Part shown: positions 51,001-60,404 of the stretch, piece after piece
Numbering within the stretch: position 1 is the first letter of the stretch
Layout: each line of letters opens with the position of its first letter
Origin: Sarcocystis neurona
Taxonomy: Eukaryota > Apicomplexa > Conoidasida > Eucoccidiorida > Sarcocystidae
Length of the DNA: 64,000 bases
NCBI GenBank assembly: GCA_000727475.1
Contig: KL647298.1
Location: 2,993,232-3,057,231 of the forward strand
Direction of reading: 5' to 3'
Program-made: the position numbers and the translations under genes
The notes under the pieces: generated by a model
The model's input: the letters and a program-made list of their open reading frames with translations, nothing else
Database searches by the model: none
Told to the model about the DNA's origin: nothing

Positions 51001-53162
51001 CTTTTTCGGCTGCTGCACCCCCGGCGCGCCGACGCATGCGCTGCTGTCGCCCGTGTGTCTGCTTCTGCTGCAGCAGCAGTTCTTCGTCGCCGCTCGCTGA
51101 TGTGGGGTGGTGGGACTGCTGCTGTCCTTGTCGTCCTTTCTGTTCTTCTTCGTCTTTTTCGTCTTCTACTGTTTCTTGTTATCTTTTTGCTGCTGCTGCT
51201 GCTGTGCGTCCTCACCGCACACGTGATCTTTCTGCGAGGGCCGTGCGCCTGCTTTCTTCTCCAGCTTCTCCTCCCTGCTGCTGCTCCTTCGTTTTCTGCT
51301 GACCTGCTGCTGCGAGGAAAGACGAAGCTGCTGCTGCTGCCGCTGCTGCTGCTGCCGCTGCTGCTGCTGCCGCTGCTGCTGCTGCCGCTGCGTGAATCTG
51401 GCTGGCTGTATGACTGCTGCTGTTTCTTCTTCTTTTGCTTCCCTTTCTTGTTTTCTGTCTTCTTCAGGATTTGGACAAGGCGGAGCTGCTGACGCTCGAC
51501 AACGCAGCAGCAGCAGTGGCTCGCATGTTGCTGCATGCCGCTGCGGCTGCAGAGGCGGGGGGGAAGCTGCTGCTGCCGCTGGAGCGTCTCGTCCCCGCGC
51601 TGCTCTCTGCCCTGCCGCTGCAGGAGGATCACGAGGAAGCTGCGGTGGTGTTGAAAGCTGCGCTGCTGCTCGCCCGCTCTCCTGCGACGCAGCCGCTGCT
51701 GCAGCAGCACCTTCAGCAGTTTCTTGTCGTAAGCTCACGTCCACGCGTTGCTGCGACAGCAAAGCAGAAGTAGACGACAGCAGCAGCTGCTTCAAAGCAG
51801 GAGAAGAAGCAGCAGCGCGACTTTCGCACCACCAGCAGCAGCAGCAGCAACAGCAGCACGTGGAGGAGGAACAGCAGCAGCAGCAGCACATGGAGGAAGA
51901 ACAGCAGCAGCAACAGCAGCACTTGGAGGAGGAACAGCAGCAGCAACAGCAGCACTTGGAGGAGGAACAGCAGCAGCAGCACATGGAGGAAGAACAGCAG
52001 CAGCAACAGCAGCACGTGGAGGAGGAACAGCAGCAGCAGCAACTGCAGCACAGACACGTGCATTAGCGGCAACAGCACAGACACGCGCAGCAGCAGCAGC
52101 AATAGCAGCAACGGGGGGGCAGCACCAGTAGCAACAGCAGAGAAGTCCATGCATGCCCTACCTACACACACATATATTTCTACATGTAAACAGATGCTTA
52201 CGTGCACCTATTTGTCTACCTTTCTATCTGTCACTTTGTCTCTCTCATAGTAGTGATCCCGGCATGGTTCACCTGCAGACAAACTTATAAATTGCGACGC
52301 AGAAGAAGATGTGAGGAAGTACGTGAAGGTACTGCATGAGGACGAGGTCCTGACCGGGTGGATCTCTCTGCATGCCCACCCCTGCTGCTGCAGCTCCTGC
52401 TGTCGATTGACTCTCTTCGCACACGCTGTTGCTGCCGTCTTCCTCCTTCCTCGTGGTCCTGCGGAGCACCCGCCCATCACGTTCCGCGAATGTATGGGGA
52501 TTCTCCTTTTCTTTTCTTCTTCTCTATTTTCTCTCTCTTCCACTATCCTCCGGCCAGTCACGTTCTCTCTTCACATGTGTATACATAAATATATGCATGG
52601 AGATATACATACACACGTATATATATGAATATATATACAGTCTTATATATGTATATATACACATATACACAATCACATATATATATATACATACATGTGT
52701 ATATCCGTATATGTGTATATATATTCATACACACACATGTTTCTATGAAGATTAATTTATATATATATATATATGTGGGTGTATATATCTGAGCATGTGT
52801 ACGTATATGTCGCATGTGTGAATTCGTGTGGAGAAATGAACTGCAGCAGCTTTTTTTGGTGCTCGAGTTCGTGAATTTGTCGTTATTTGACGTATTTTGA
52901 ACGGGACAGAATTTCCTCTTCTTTCCTTCTTGAATTTGTCTTCTTATTTTCTCAGGCAGTGGTGCTAGAAGTGGCCCACCCGGCGAGCAGATCTGTCGTA
53001 GATGCAGCGATACGAAGAGAAGTCGTGGCGATGCTGCAGCAGCTGCTGCTCAACCCTGCGCTGCCTGCTGCTGTCCTGCGCGCTGTTGAAGAAGCGGCTG
53101 CGGCCAAGCCCTTCGCCAAGGACTTTCTTCTTTCCCATTTCCAACTTCAGACCGTTCAATAG
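24275..53162 (+). CDS. Importin-beta family karyopherin, importin-4/5 type
   Basis: HEAT-repeat nuclear import receptor. Seventeen exons join in phase: 24275-24559, 27107-27416, 28893-29005, 30139-30240, 32862-33018, 35507-36064, 36808-36918, 37423-37515, 39030-39817, 40580-40878, 41931-42147, 43949-44119, 47071-47361, 48352-48492, 49791-49871, 51468-51728, 52956-53162; 4185 nt, about 1394 aa, against roughly 1080-1100 for the family. Diagnostic pieces: N-terminal [12 protein letters not shown]; an acidic loop, then [20 protein letters not shown] (exon 6); [25 protein letters not shown] joining exons 6-8; [18 protein letters not shown] and [14 protein letters not shown] (exon 12); [11 protein letters not shown] (exon 14); [12 protein letters not shown] and [15 protein letters not shown] (exon 16). 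The extra length is mostly CAG-encoded Q, A and S runs in exons 2, 6, 9, 10 and 13, plus acidic stretches. Splice phase agrees at all 16 junctions. Importin-4 versus importin-5 cannot be settled by eye. Confidence 0.9.
24800..24905. repeat. TA/CATA microsatellite, importin intron 1
   Basis: Alternating TATATA, CATATATA and TGTATA tracts. It is the first dense AT microsatellite to the right of the segment boundary and lies inside intron 1 (24560-27106). Confidence 0.8.
25150..25620. repeat. CATATA/CGTATA-rich low-complexity block
   Basis: Degenerate array of TATATA, ACGTATA and ACATATATG units in intron 1. It produces long apparent reading frames of Tyr and Ile in several frames on both strands, which are not genes. 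Confidence 0.8.
26020..26520. repeat. TG/TATA microsatellite block
   Basis: Includes a (TG)n run near 26049-26068 and interleaved TATACA/CATATG units, in intron 1 of the importin gene. Confidence 0.75.
27595..28070. repeat. TATA/CATA microsatellite block, importin intron 2
   Basis: Long (TA)n runs with recurring short islands of the type CTAAGTACGTATTCTTCATATATATA near 27825-28010, so it is partly a higher-order tandem repeat. It lies in intron 2 (27417-28892). Confidence 0.8.
29006..29440 (+). repeat. CAG array directly after donor of intron 3
   Basis: Dense CAGCAGCAG and CAGCAGCAA array beginning within about 15 bases of the exon 3 donor (29005|GTAAGC). It yields Q, A or S open frames in the three plus frames but interrupts no recognisable domain, and the importin frame resumes at 30139. 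Confidence 0.85.
29610..29900 (+). repeat. CTG/CCTC-rich tract in 3' half of intron 3
   Basis: CTGCTGCTG and GCTCCTGCTGCTGTGAC units followed by CCGCCTCCTCCTCC. The tract is complementary to the CAG array at the 5' end of the same intron. Confidence 0.8.
31780..31895 (+). repeat. CTG tract, intron 4
   Basis: Repeated GCTGCTCCTGCTGCTGCTG units inside intron 4 (30241-32861). Confidence 0.8.
31920..32340. repeat. TATA/CACACA microsatellite block, intron 4
   Basis: TATATA runs with a (CA)n core at about 32038-32082. No coding potential. Confidence 0.8.
34330..35480 (+). repeat. 1.1-kb polypyrimidine tract, intron 5
   Basis: Almost uninterrupted C/T-rich sense strand (TTCTTCC, CTCTTTTCT, TCCTCC) that leads into the exon 6 acceptor at 35507. 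The 350-residue plus frame it opens (34346-35398) is Ser/Leu/Phe composition noise. Confidence 0.8.
36075..36345 (+). repeat. CAG minisatellite after donor of intron 6
   Basis: Units such as AGCAGCAGCAAGACT (15 bases), with GGAAAAGCAGC variants, tandemly repeated just downstream of the exon 6 donor (36064|GTAAGG). It ends well before the exon 7 acceptor. Confidence 0.85.
37040..37330. repeat. TATA/TGTG microsatellites, intron 7
   Basis: TATATA runs with a (TG)n-(TC)n patch near 37240-37262. Confidence 0.75.
37555..38245. repeat. TATA-rich low-complexity block, intron 8
   Basis: Degenerate TATATA, CATACATA and TATGTATA tracts between exon 8 and the pyrimidine- and CTG-rich 3' part of the intron. 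Confidence 0.75.
40145..40565 (+). repeat. CTG array upstream of exon 10 acceptor
   Basis: Over 300 bases of CTGCTGCTATTG and CTGCAATTGCTGTTG units ending about 15 bases before the exon 10 acceptor (40578-40579 AG). It is a 12/15-base higher-order repeat built from trinucleotides. Confidence 0.9.
40985..41790. repeat. TATA microsatellites, intron 10
   Basis: Several (TA)n runs (about 41042-41096, 41125-41170, 41647-41668) separated by GACAGATAG and TACATCTGCG fragments. Confidence 0.75.
42195..43120 (+). repeat. GATATAG minisatellite, intron 11
   Basis: About 0.9 kb of GATATAGATATAGG units with a recurrent GGGGCGTGGATATAG variant and larger duplicated blocks (for example around 42400 and 42800). 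It makes a 305-residue Ser/Ile/Tyr frame on the minus strand that is not a gene. Confidence 0.85.
43705..43930 (+). repeat. CTG array upstream of exon 12 acceptor
   Basis: GCTGCTGTCGCTG and CTGTTGCTG units running up to about 20 bases before the inferred exon 12 acceptor (43947-43948 AG). Confidence 0.88.
44422..44748. other. Assembly gap (327 N)
   Basis: Run of N flanked on both sides by (TA)n, inside intron 12 (44120-47070). The gap very likely reflects an unassembled AT microsatellite. Exons 12 and 13 join in phase across it, so no coding sequence need be missing. Confidence 0.99.
44800..45760 (+). repeat. ACTAGAAGTGTCTCTC composite minisatellite
   Basis: About a dozen or more irregular units, each made of a TATATA stretch, a core of the type ACTAGAAGTGT (or AATAGAAGTATGT) and a (CT)n tail. 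The core is well kept while the flanking dinucleotide runs vary in length. Confidence 0.85.
46521..46663. repeat. 25-bp tandem repeat, six copies
   Basis: Six near-perfect direct copies of a 25-base unit beginning CGCCTCCACTCTTCTTC and ending in GGCGCTGG. Copies start at 46521, 46546, 46571, 46596, 46621 and 46646. The period is not a multiple of three, and the repeat lies in intron 12, so it is not coding. Confidence 0.92.
49500..49785 (+). repeat. CTG array upstream of exon 15 acceptor
   Basis: CTGCTGCTGTTGCTG and GCTGCTCC units that end within about ten bases of the exon 15 acceptor (GGTCACAG|GTG at 49791). Confidence 0.88.
51180..51425 (+). repeat. CTG array upstream of exon 16 acceptor
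   Basis: CCGCTGCTGCTG units, with a cluster of four or five at 51328-51392, followed by a TTTCTTCTTC pyrimidine tract and the acceptor at 51466-51467. Confidence 0.88.
51775..52135 (+). repeat. 33-bp CAG minisatellite after donor of intron 16
   Basis: Tandem units alternating (CAG/CAA)n with CACTTGGAGGAGGAA or CACATGGAGGAAGAA variants, just downstream of the exon 16 donor (51728|GTAAGC). One plus frame reads as repeated EEE-Q(4-6)-H-L/M and stays open to 52066. Confidence 0.88.
52570..52830. repeat. TATA/CACA microsatellites, intron 16
   Basis: TATATA, ACATATACAC and ACACACAC tracts ahead of the last importin exon. Confidence 0.75.
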
Positions 53163-54960
53163 CCGTCAGCCACTCCTGCTGCCCCTGCTGTCCGCCGTGT
53201 CTGTTGCGTTCAAATGCGGAAGAACGACCTAAGACAGCAGCAGCAACAGCAGGAGGAACAACGACTGCAGCAGCAACAAGAGCAGCAACAACAGTAGCAA
53301 CAGCAGCAGCAACAACAACAGGGACAGCAGCAGCAACAGCAGCAGGGACAGCAGCCAGAGCAAAAGCGGCAGGTGATGCTGCTGCGTTGCGATGCTGCGT
53401 TCTGCAAGCAGCTGTTGCTGCTGCTGCTGGGAAACTGTGTCACCCGGAAGATTGCCCGACGCGGAGTTGCAGAGACAGAGAAAGAGCAGCTCTACGGAGA
53501 GAATAAAACTCAAGGCGCTTGCTTTTGCGTGTCTGTGCGCCGGCTGCTGCTGCTGCGACGGCGTTGACGCCTTGACAAGAAAAAGCAGCGCTGTGTCGCT
53601 GCTGCTGTTGCTGCTCCTGTTGCTGCTGCTGTTGCTGCTCCTGTCGCAGCTGCTGTTGCTGCTGCTGCGTGTTCTTCTGCGGTGCATGCGCAGCTGCAGA
53701 CTTTCAAGATCGAGTTGCTTTTTTTATTTTTCAACGACGTGCACACGCCTGCGTGAAGAAGTGATGCAAGCAGGAAGCCCCGCTTCTCCTTTCGAGAGGA
53801 AACTTGCTGCTTCGTCTGTTGTCCTAAGATGAGAAGGAGGAGAAGTCTACTTCTCTTCGAAAGGGAACTGATGGTTCTTTCTCCCTTCTTGTACTATTCC
53901 GTTATTCGTCTCATTCTCTCTCTCTTAAGTTACTTCGCAGCAAATTTTTCTGTACTTCATCCAAAAGACAAACGGCCGCTCTTCTGTGCGTCGTTACGGG
54001 GAAAACATGTGTATGTATACAATATATAAGGAAGTATATATGTATATATGTATATATATTTGTGTGACTTCCGGTTGCTGTTGCACTTTTTGTGAAGCAT
54101 CTGTTGAATTTCCTCTCTTTTTCTTCCCTGGCACGTTCCTCACCACGCCTGCTTCTTTGCATGCGGGCAGCACGGCGCGGAAGTGTGTGGACTCCGTCTC
54201 TCTTTCTGTCCTTCTGTGTCTGCTCTTTTCGTTTGACGTGGGCAGCAGAGAAAGATACGACTGAAGGACTGCGACTGCAGATCAAATTTCTCTGCCTCGT
54301 GCGTTTTTGGCCGGCACTTTCCCCCCTCCCGAAGGAGAAACAAAATCTCGTTTTTCTTCGCTGAAGGGGACGACTCTTCTTTTCCTCCACTCGCTTCTGT
54401 GTGCTGCCCCTCTGCACGCAGACACTTTCTTCCTACTCTCTCTGTGTAACGCCAGCAGTCCACCACTGGAGTATATCTCGAAGAAAAAGAGAAGGAAGAA
54501 AAGGGGAGAAAGAAAAAGTGGAAACACACAAACACACACACAGACATACATATTTAGATACATACGCATACATACAGATACGTAAAACATACATACACAT
54601 ACATACACATACATATACATACATACACATACATATGCATACATACACATACATACGCATACACACACATACGTATGCATACATACATACACACATACAT
54701 TAATACATACACACACGTCTGCATACATATACAAACATCTACTTACATATATATACATATACGTACATATACATACACATACAAACATATCCACACTGTT
54801 TGTAGCAGTGAGGTTGTAGGGGCTGGCAGCCACGGCAGACTGACCTTCTGCAGAATCTTAGAAAACGATTCCCAGCCGAATTCTACGTGCCCTGCGCACG
54901 CATTGCGTCCTACGCGACAACGGCTGCTGCACTGCCCCGTTGAGAAACGCTAATCGAAAG
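53163..54960. other. 3' flank of importin gene with CAG/CTG and CATACA repeats
   Basis: Starts with the importin 3' untranslated region. CAG arrays lie at about 53235-53370 and CTG runs at about 53595-53675. A (CATA/CACA)n block fills 54525-54790. No defensible gene: the longer frames (for example 53229-53687 minus) are translations of the arrays. Confidence 0.4.
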
Positions 54961-55122
54961 ATATGTATAAACCTTCCCGCCTAAGCCGACAACGGAGGCT
55001 GCTGCCCCAAGGGAGAAGCTTTCCCAAAAAGGTGTGTACACACGCATGCGTCAGCGACTGTTGCTGCGCTCGGAGAAAAATTACGTTGAAGCGCTGTCTA
55101 CACATTTGTAGAGCTGCTGCCG

Positions 55123-55740
55123 GTGAACAGCCACTGCTGCCGTAGGAAGTCGAACGGCAGCAAGCGCTGCTGCCGGTGCTGCGCATGCAGACGGTGTTGC
55201 TTGGTCGAACGGCTTTCGCAGTCTGCTGCTGCTGCAGCGCGCACACGTCTCGCCAAGTGCCGCTCTGCGAGTCCTGCTGCTGCGAGCTTAGCTGCAGATG
55301 CCGCTGCTGGTGCTGCTACCTGGCATAGCAGGACACTCTCGTCGCCTCTTTCTGTATATGCACTTCTCGAGCTGCTGTTGCAAAAGAACATACTCGCTTA
55401 TCGACTGCTAACGCTTCTGACACGGCCGCTTCTACTGCTGCTCACGCAGAATCTCTGCCCCGCAAAGAGTAATGGACAGCCGCCTCAAAAACAAGCCGTG
55501 CTGCCGTCGCTGCTGCTGTTGCTCCTCAAGCAGGAGGCTTCCCACGTGATTGATTCAGCAGCAGCTCTCGGACTGGTTGCTGAGATACGCGGCTCAGTTC
55601 TACGCACAAATCTTATAACACTGGCGACACTCCTGCTGCTGGTGCTGCTCCTGCTACTGCTGCTGTCGGTGCTGCTGCTGGTCCGGCTGCTGCTGCCGCT
55701 GGTCCCGCTGCAGCAACGAGGACGTGTGCTGTTCTCCTGA
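55123..55740 (+). CDS. Possible exon of an unidentified helical-repeat protein
   Basis: A plus-strand frame reads SVYALLELLLQKNILAYRLL, then QKQAVLPSLLLLLLKQEASH and IDSAAALGLVAEIRGSVLR, which looks like amphipathic helix pairs of an ARM/HEAT type. It runs into a CTG-encoded Leu tract (55630-55710) and stops at 55738. No start, splice partner or family could be fixed. The high Leu content comes partly from CTG repeats, so this may be noise. The alternative is that the region is an intron of a minus-strand gene. Confidence 0.25.
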   Translation: MNSHCCRRKSNGSKRCCRCCACRRCCLVERLSQSAAAAARTRLAKCRSASPAAASLAADAAAGAATWHSRTLSSPLSVYALLELLLQKNILAYRLLTLLTRPLLLLLTQNLCPAKSNGQPPQKQAVLPSLLLLLLKQEASHVIDSAAALGLVAEIRGSVLRTNLITLATLLLLVLLLLLLLSVLLLVRLLLPLVPLQQRGRVLFS

Positions 55741-56094
55741 CCCCTACATTCGTGGCAGAAGGACGCATGTGCCACGCGTCGTTGTTACGTTGTTCCAAGT
55801 GCTACCTCTCATACTGCTGTGGAGGGGGTGTCTTTGGGTGTACGTACGCGGTGACGGCAGCTTTTCTGTTGCAGTCTGTGAGCGAGAAAGAGCTGTATGT
55901 GTCCCCTCGGCGTCGCTGCGCGCTACGGGTGCGTGTGACTCTTCTTGTCTCGAAGCCCTCTTGTTCTCTTTTGCTGCAGCAGCTGCTGTGGGGTCTGCAC
56001 CTTGACCAGATGTGGCAGTGTGACTGCCGCTGCTTCTCAGGACGCGACGGCTGCGCGCCGTGCAAAGTCAGGTGGACGCAATAATGACCCACCT

Positions 56095-56281
56095 GCTGCT
56101 GCTGCTGCTCAAAAAGACACATAGTGTAGTTGGGTAAAAAGTAGCCGAGAAATCCAGTACTTCCTAGTGCTGCTGCTGTGCGTGGGGTATAGGTCGGTAG
56201 GCGAGCCGTTAGCGGGTAGGTACACGTAGTTGCTGCGATGGCGGCAATGCCAGTGACAAAGACTCCGCCAGAAAAAAACAT
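56095..56281 (-). CDS. Possible small membrane protein exon
   Basis: The minus frame from the ATG at 56281 reads MFFSGGVFVTGIAAIAATTC, then PRTAAALGSTGFLGYFLPNY, two short hydrophobic Gly/Ala helices. It ends in a CAG-encoded Q run at a usable donor (CAG|GTGGGT). The frame is open upstream with an Arg-rich, acid-poor stretch that could be a mitochondrial presequence. An overlapping minus frame (about 56330-56497) also has good splice borders (CCCCGCCCCTAG acceptor, CGG|GTAGCT donor). Both cannot be coding throughout, and I cannot choose with confidence. Confidence 0.25.
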
Positions 56282-56499
56282 TGGCGAAGCAGTTCTGGGA
56301 AGATCAAAGCTACCCGCAGCTCTGCGTGGAACATTGCTGGCTTTTCTCCTGGGGTTGTGCCCGGGGGGAAGGACGAAAAAGCGGGAGTTACTCCCTCCGC
56401 AGGAGCGTCCTCGACAGCGCTGCCGCGCGGGCTGCTGCCGCTGGGAAAGCGAGTTTTTCCCCGGGAATTCTCGTCCCGCACATACAGAGCCACCCTAGG

Positions 56500-59400
56500 G
56501 GCGGGGGATGTATCTACACAGGTGTGTGACTTCTACGTCACAAAGCCACAGAGATAGGCCGTAGCAACTCCCAGAAGAGGGGGAGAGACAAACACGTGGG
56601 CTGCCGCAAGACTTAGTAAATGAACATGTCGGTGTGCACAGGGGGGCGGTGTCTCTCAGCTCCTGGGCTTGCGTCTTATCTTTTTCAAAGTCAGCGACAG
56701 AATTTGCTGCTGCAACTACTTGTCTTTTGCTGCGTGCGTTGTTGTTGTTCTATCGCCACAGTGACTTCTCTTGTCGCGCAGGAGAAGAGCAGTCTCTCTC
56801 AGCAGCAACAGCAGCAAATGTGATTCCACCCAAGTGCGTTGGCTTCTCGGAGCGCAAGCTCTTCCGCTGAAGAAAAGTCGAGCTGCTGAGCCATTTTTGG
56901 CGGCTTTTGTCGTGTTCGTCTAACATCCGCTTCCCCATGCAGCAACAGCAGCACTCTCCCGCCGAAGGGAAGCTCCCCTCACGTGCATGTGCTGCAGTCT
57001 CCTCCTTCGTCATTTTTCACACACCTCTTCCATCTACGCCAATTACAGACATTCACCCAGTTGCACACATACAGTTCAGATCTACATATTACCTATAAAT
57101 GTGTACAATAGTGGAGGGACCCTCACACGCACATACATATATATCTACGTGTATAGATAGATCGAGTCATACATTGACAAGAACATATACAAATATACGT
57201 ATACTTCTCTACCTATATATATATATACAAATATATGTATACCTTTATAGATGCATATACGAATATGGACACATACACATATATGTATGTACATGTACAG
57301 CGAAAGGTCCTTACACAGGCCAGCGAGTCGTCGACGGGGTAGTATGCGTACTTAACAGGGAGAGACGAAGACACGAAGAAAAACGAGACGAACTTTCAGC
57401 AGCGATGAAATCGTTTCAATGAAGAGAAAACTGGCCGCTTTTGTCCCCCAACAAATACGCGCCCTTGCTGTCTCTCCGTCTCCCTCTTTCTTCCCAGTGA
57501 AACTTCCTCTCTTCGTTCGTGTCTCTCGATCTCGCAGTCTCAGAGTCTCCCCGTCTCTCTTTTTAGACCCTCCTCTATCTTCCCATAAACATACACATTT
57601 CTGTCAATTTCTTCCCACGAATTCACGCACACACAGATACGTCCAACACAAGAAATGATATACACACACACATATAAATATTTAACTACATACACACATG
57701 CGAAGATAGAGGAGGGTCGCTGAAGAGGGCGTCGACGAGGAGGACAAAACAGGCAGCAAAACGATATTCACCGAGAAATTCGGTGCGCATGCGCCAAGAC
57801 AGAAACAGAGTCAACTACACATATGTGTGCATGCAGCTGTCAATGTCTCTGTACAGACACCAACTTTCTACCGGCTCAGTACGGCTCTGCAGCTAGGCAC
57901 ACCCATACATATATATATGTGTGGGAATAGATGTACATACACATACGTGACTTTGCCAGCACACAGGACGAATAGGCATAGATAGAAGCACGTGGAAAGA
58001 TGTGGCGGGATGCGTACCTCCTTCGCGTCTCCGGGGGGGAGACGGAGACAGCAAATCTACGACGCAGAGACGCGGAGACGGCGACACGTCTTCACCCCAC
58101 AAAACTCTACGTTTTCCAACGCGGGGAAATACGTACACATACATATATATGTGCATATATATGTCTACTCATATGTGTGTATGGAAGACACGGCGAGCGG
58201 GGGGTCTGCGTGGGGCGGCCACTTGACACTGTTCCTGCGTCAGGAAGAAGGGGCCGTTGGCCCTGCCCACGTTAAGAAGCGGGGCACGTGTAGAGCCACC
58301 CCGTTCTATACGCATGCGCAGCTGCGTAGCCTTTCCACGAGAAAAGGAAGAGAAGGAGATGGGGTGGACGAAAAGACCGGAAGAAATGGACAGACAGATG
58401 CAGAGAAAGCGAAAGACGACGCAGCGCGGCACCGGCACCCACGTCCGACCCCCGCAGCAGCAGCAGCTTCTTCGTGGGCGGCTCAGCAGCAGAGCAGAAA
58501 AAACAGGGAGCAGAGACAGCAAGAGTGAGAAAGGGAGCGCGAAGGTGGCGACCACATGAGACTCCTGTCCCCGTCCGCGCCCCTGGGGTGTACGTACACC
58601 CGAAATTACGACTGGTTCCACCGCCGCACTTCCTGACCTGCCGGGGCCTGCACTTCCTGCAACAACAGCGACAGAAAAATCAAACGACCGCCACAACTTC
58701 TTCTTCTCTAAGAAAATTCATCTTCGCACACATACACACAAGCTACTCACACATACACACACGTATATGAACAAATATACATATATACACATATATATAC
58801 GTAGATACTGTATACCTACATACACATACATTCATACATACACACATACGTAGGCACATACTCACATACAAATGTAGATACATACACATATACTATCTAA
58901 CTATATATATATGTACACATCTATATATATAAATACGTGTGGTTACATACCTATCGATACATATACGCATACTATCATACATCTATACATGTATCTACAC
59001 ACATAGGTACAAACTTATCTACGTCCATACAAACGTATATACATACACATATACTTACACACATATATATATATATATATCTACATACATACATATATAC
59101 ATACATGTACAGATACACACATACATATACATATACATACATGTAGACATACATACGACATACATACGTCCATACTTACGTATCTATACGCATATACACC
59201 AAGATATATACGTACGCACAGACTTATATACATTTGTCTGAATGTGAAGAACGCAATGTTCTTCTCTTTCCCTGACTGGAAGGAGCGGTCAGCAGATCGA
59301 CAGTTCTGTGATTTGCTTCGGGAAAATCTGCTGCAGTTTCCTGTCACAAAAACGGAGCAGAGTTCACTCAAATATACATCCCAACGGAATTCAGCAGCAG

Positions 59401-60404
59401 AATCACGAAGAAGTGGCGGCCCTGCAGCGAACCCGCCGCAGCCCCCCCTCCCTCGTCCCCGTCCACCTACGCGGGCAGCAGCAAACTTCGACGAGCTTCC
59501 TCCGAATAAAAATTCTCTATACATGTCTGCGCGAGTATCTGCCGGAAAAGGAAAGCTGCCCATTCGTACATAAATGTGGATACATATATACAGCGAGACA
59601 CAGAAAGAGAGAGAGTTCACACACATATATATATGATAGATATATAGGTAGATAATAGACAGAGGCTGATATGTGTGTTGGACGTGCCTACGTATGCCCG
59701 CCCAAGTGTGTATATCTCTGCAGCACGCCTTCACGCACCATACACAGCGAGAAACAGAAGCAGATTTACAGACATATATCATACGTATATGCAGCTAAAT
59801 GAATATACGCCTATATCCATACATAGAGGGAGAGATATACATACATATATATATGTATATCTGTGTGTGTATACACACATTTATATACGCATATATATAT
59901 ATATATACACCATCTGGTCTGTTGCTTTCTGTACTCAGTAGGGAAGAAGCTTTCAGTAATTCATAAATAATAAATATACATCCACACCTACCTATATGTA
60001 TACATATGTGCGTATACACATATATGCATGTATGCATGCGTAGATATATATATGCGGCGAAAATTCTACGCATGCATTTCTATAGACACCCCAATTATAT
60101 GGGTGTCCACCTGAGATCTGGTTCGAATACGGGGAGGTATACAGCGTGACCAGATATACATAGACATGCATACATCTGCGTATACACATGTTTATACATA
60201 TATATACACACATATGCGAAGACACATATTTACATATATATACACATGCAAATATATATATTCCTAGTCATATATGCATATATAGCGATAGATGGACGGG
60301 GGGGAGGTGCCTCTGCAAAGTTTTCCTCTTATTTTGTTGGGGGAGAAGAAGGGGCAACGCCTGCCTTTTGGGAGGAGAACAGACGGCTGTGCGACTTCGT
60401 TTAC
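56500..60404. other. Repeat-rich stretch without a resolved gene
   Basis: Holds microsatellites (57115-57300 TATA/CATA; 58730-59240 ACATACATA; 59580-60290 TATA/CATA) and two moderately complex islands. Island 58000-58700 opens frames on both strands, including plus 57992-58528 ending in an Ala/Gln/Arg-rich segment. Island 59244-59580 opens plus (MKNAMFFSFPDWKERSADRQ) and minus frames. Either island could hold an exon. The last coding exon of the SGT1-like gene should lie somewhere left of 60404, but no segment resembling its C-terminus was recognised. Confidence 0.35.
58730..59240. repeat. ACATACATA microsatellite
   Basis: Half a kilobase of ACATAC, CATATATA and ACACATAC units. Tyr/Ile/Thr/His frames on either strand are artefacts of the repeat. 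Confidence 0.85.

Larger units (their letters stand above)
28728..58600. promoter_or_regulatory. Dispersed 14-bp palindrome GGTGTACGTACACC
   Basis: Seven perfect copies at 28728, 30418, 34025, 34241, 49043, 49367 and 58587, each 14 bases. Near copies include 30504 (GTACAT variant), 33495, 33829, 34207, 49251 and 55838. All copies are in the repeat-rich segment, and all the copies inside the importin gene are in its introns. Function is unknown; it could be a transcription-factor site, a mobile-element footprint or a nuclease target. Confidence 0.6.
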
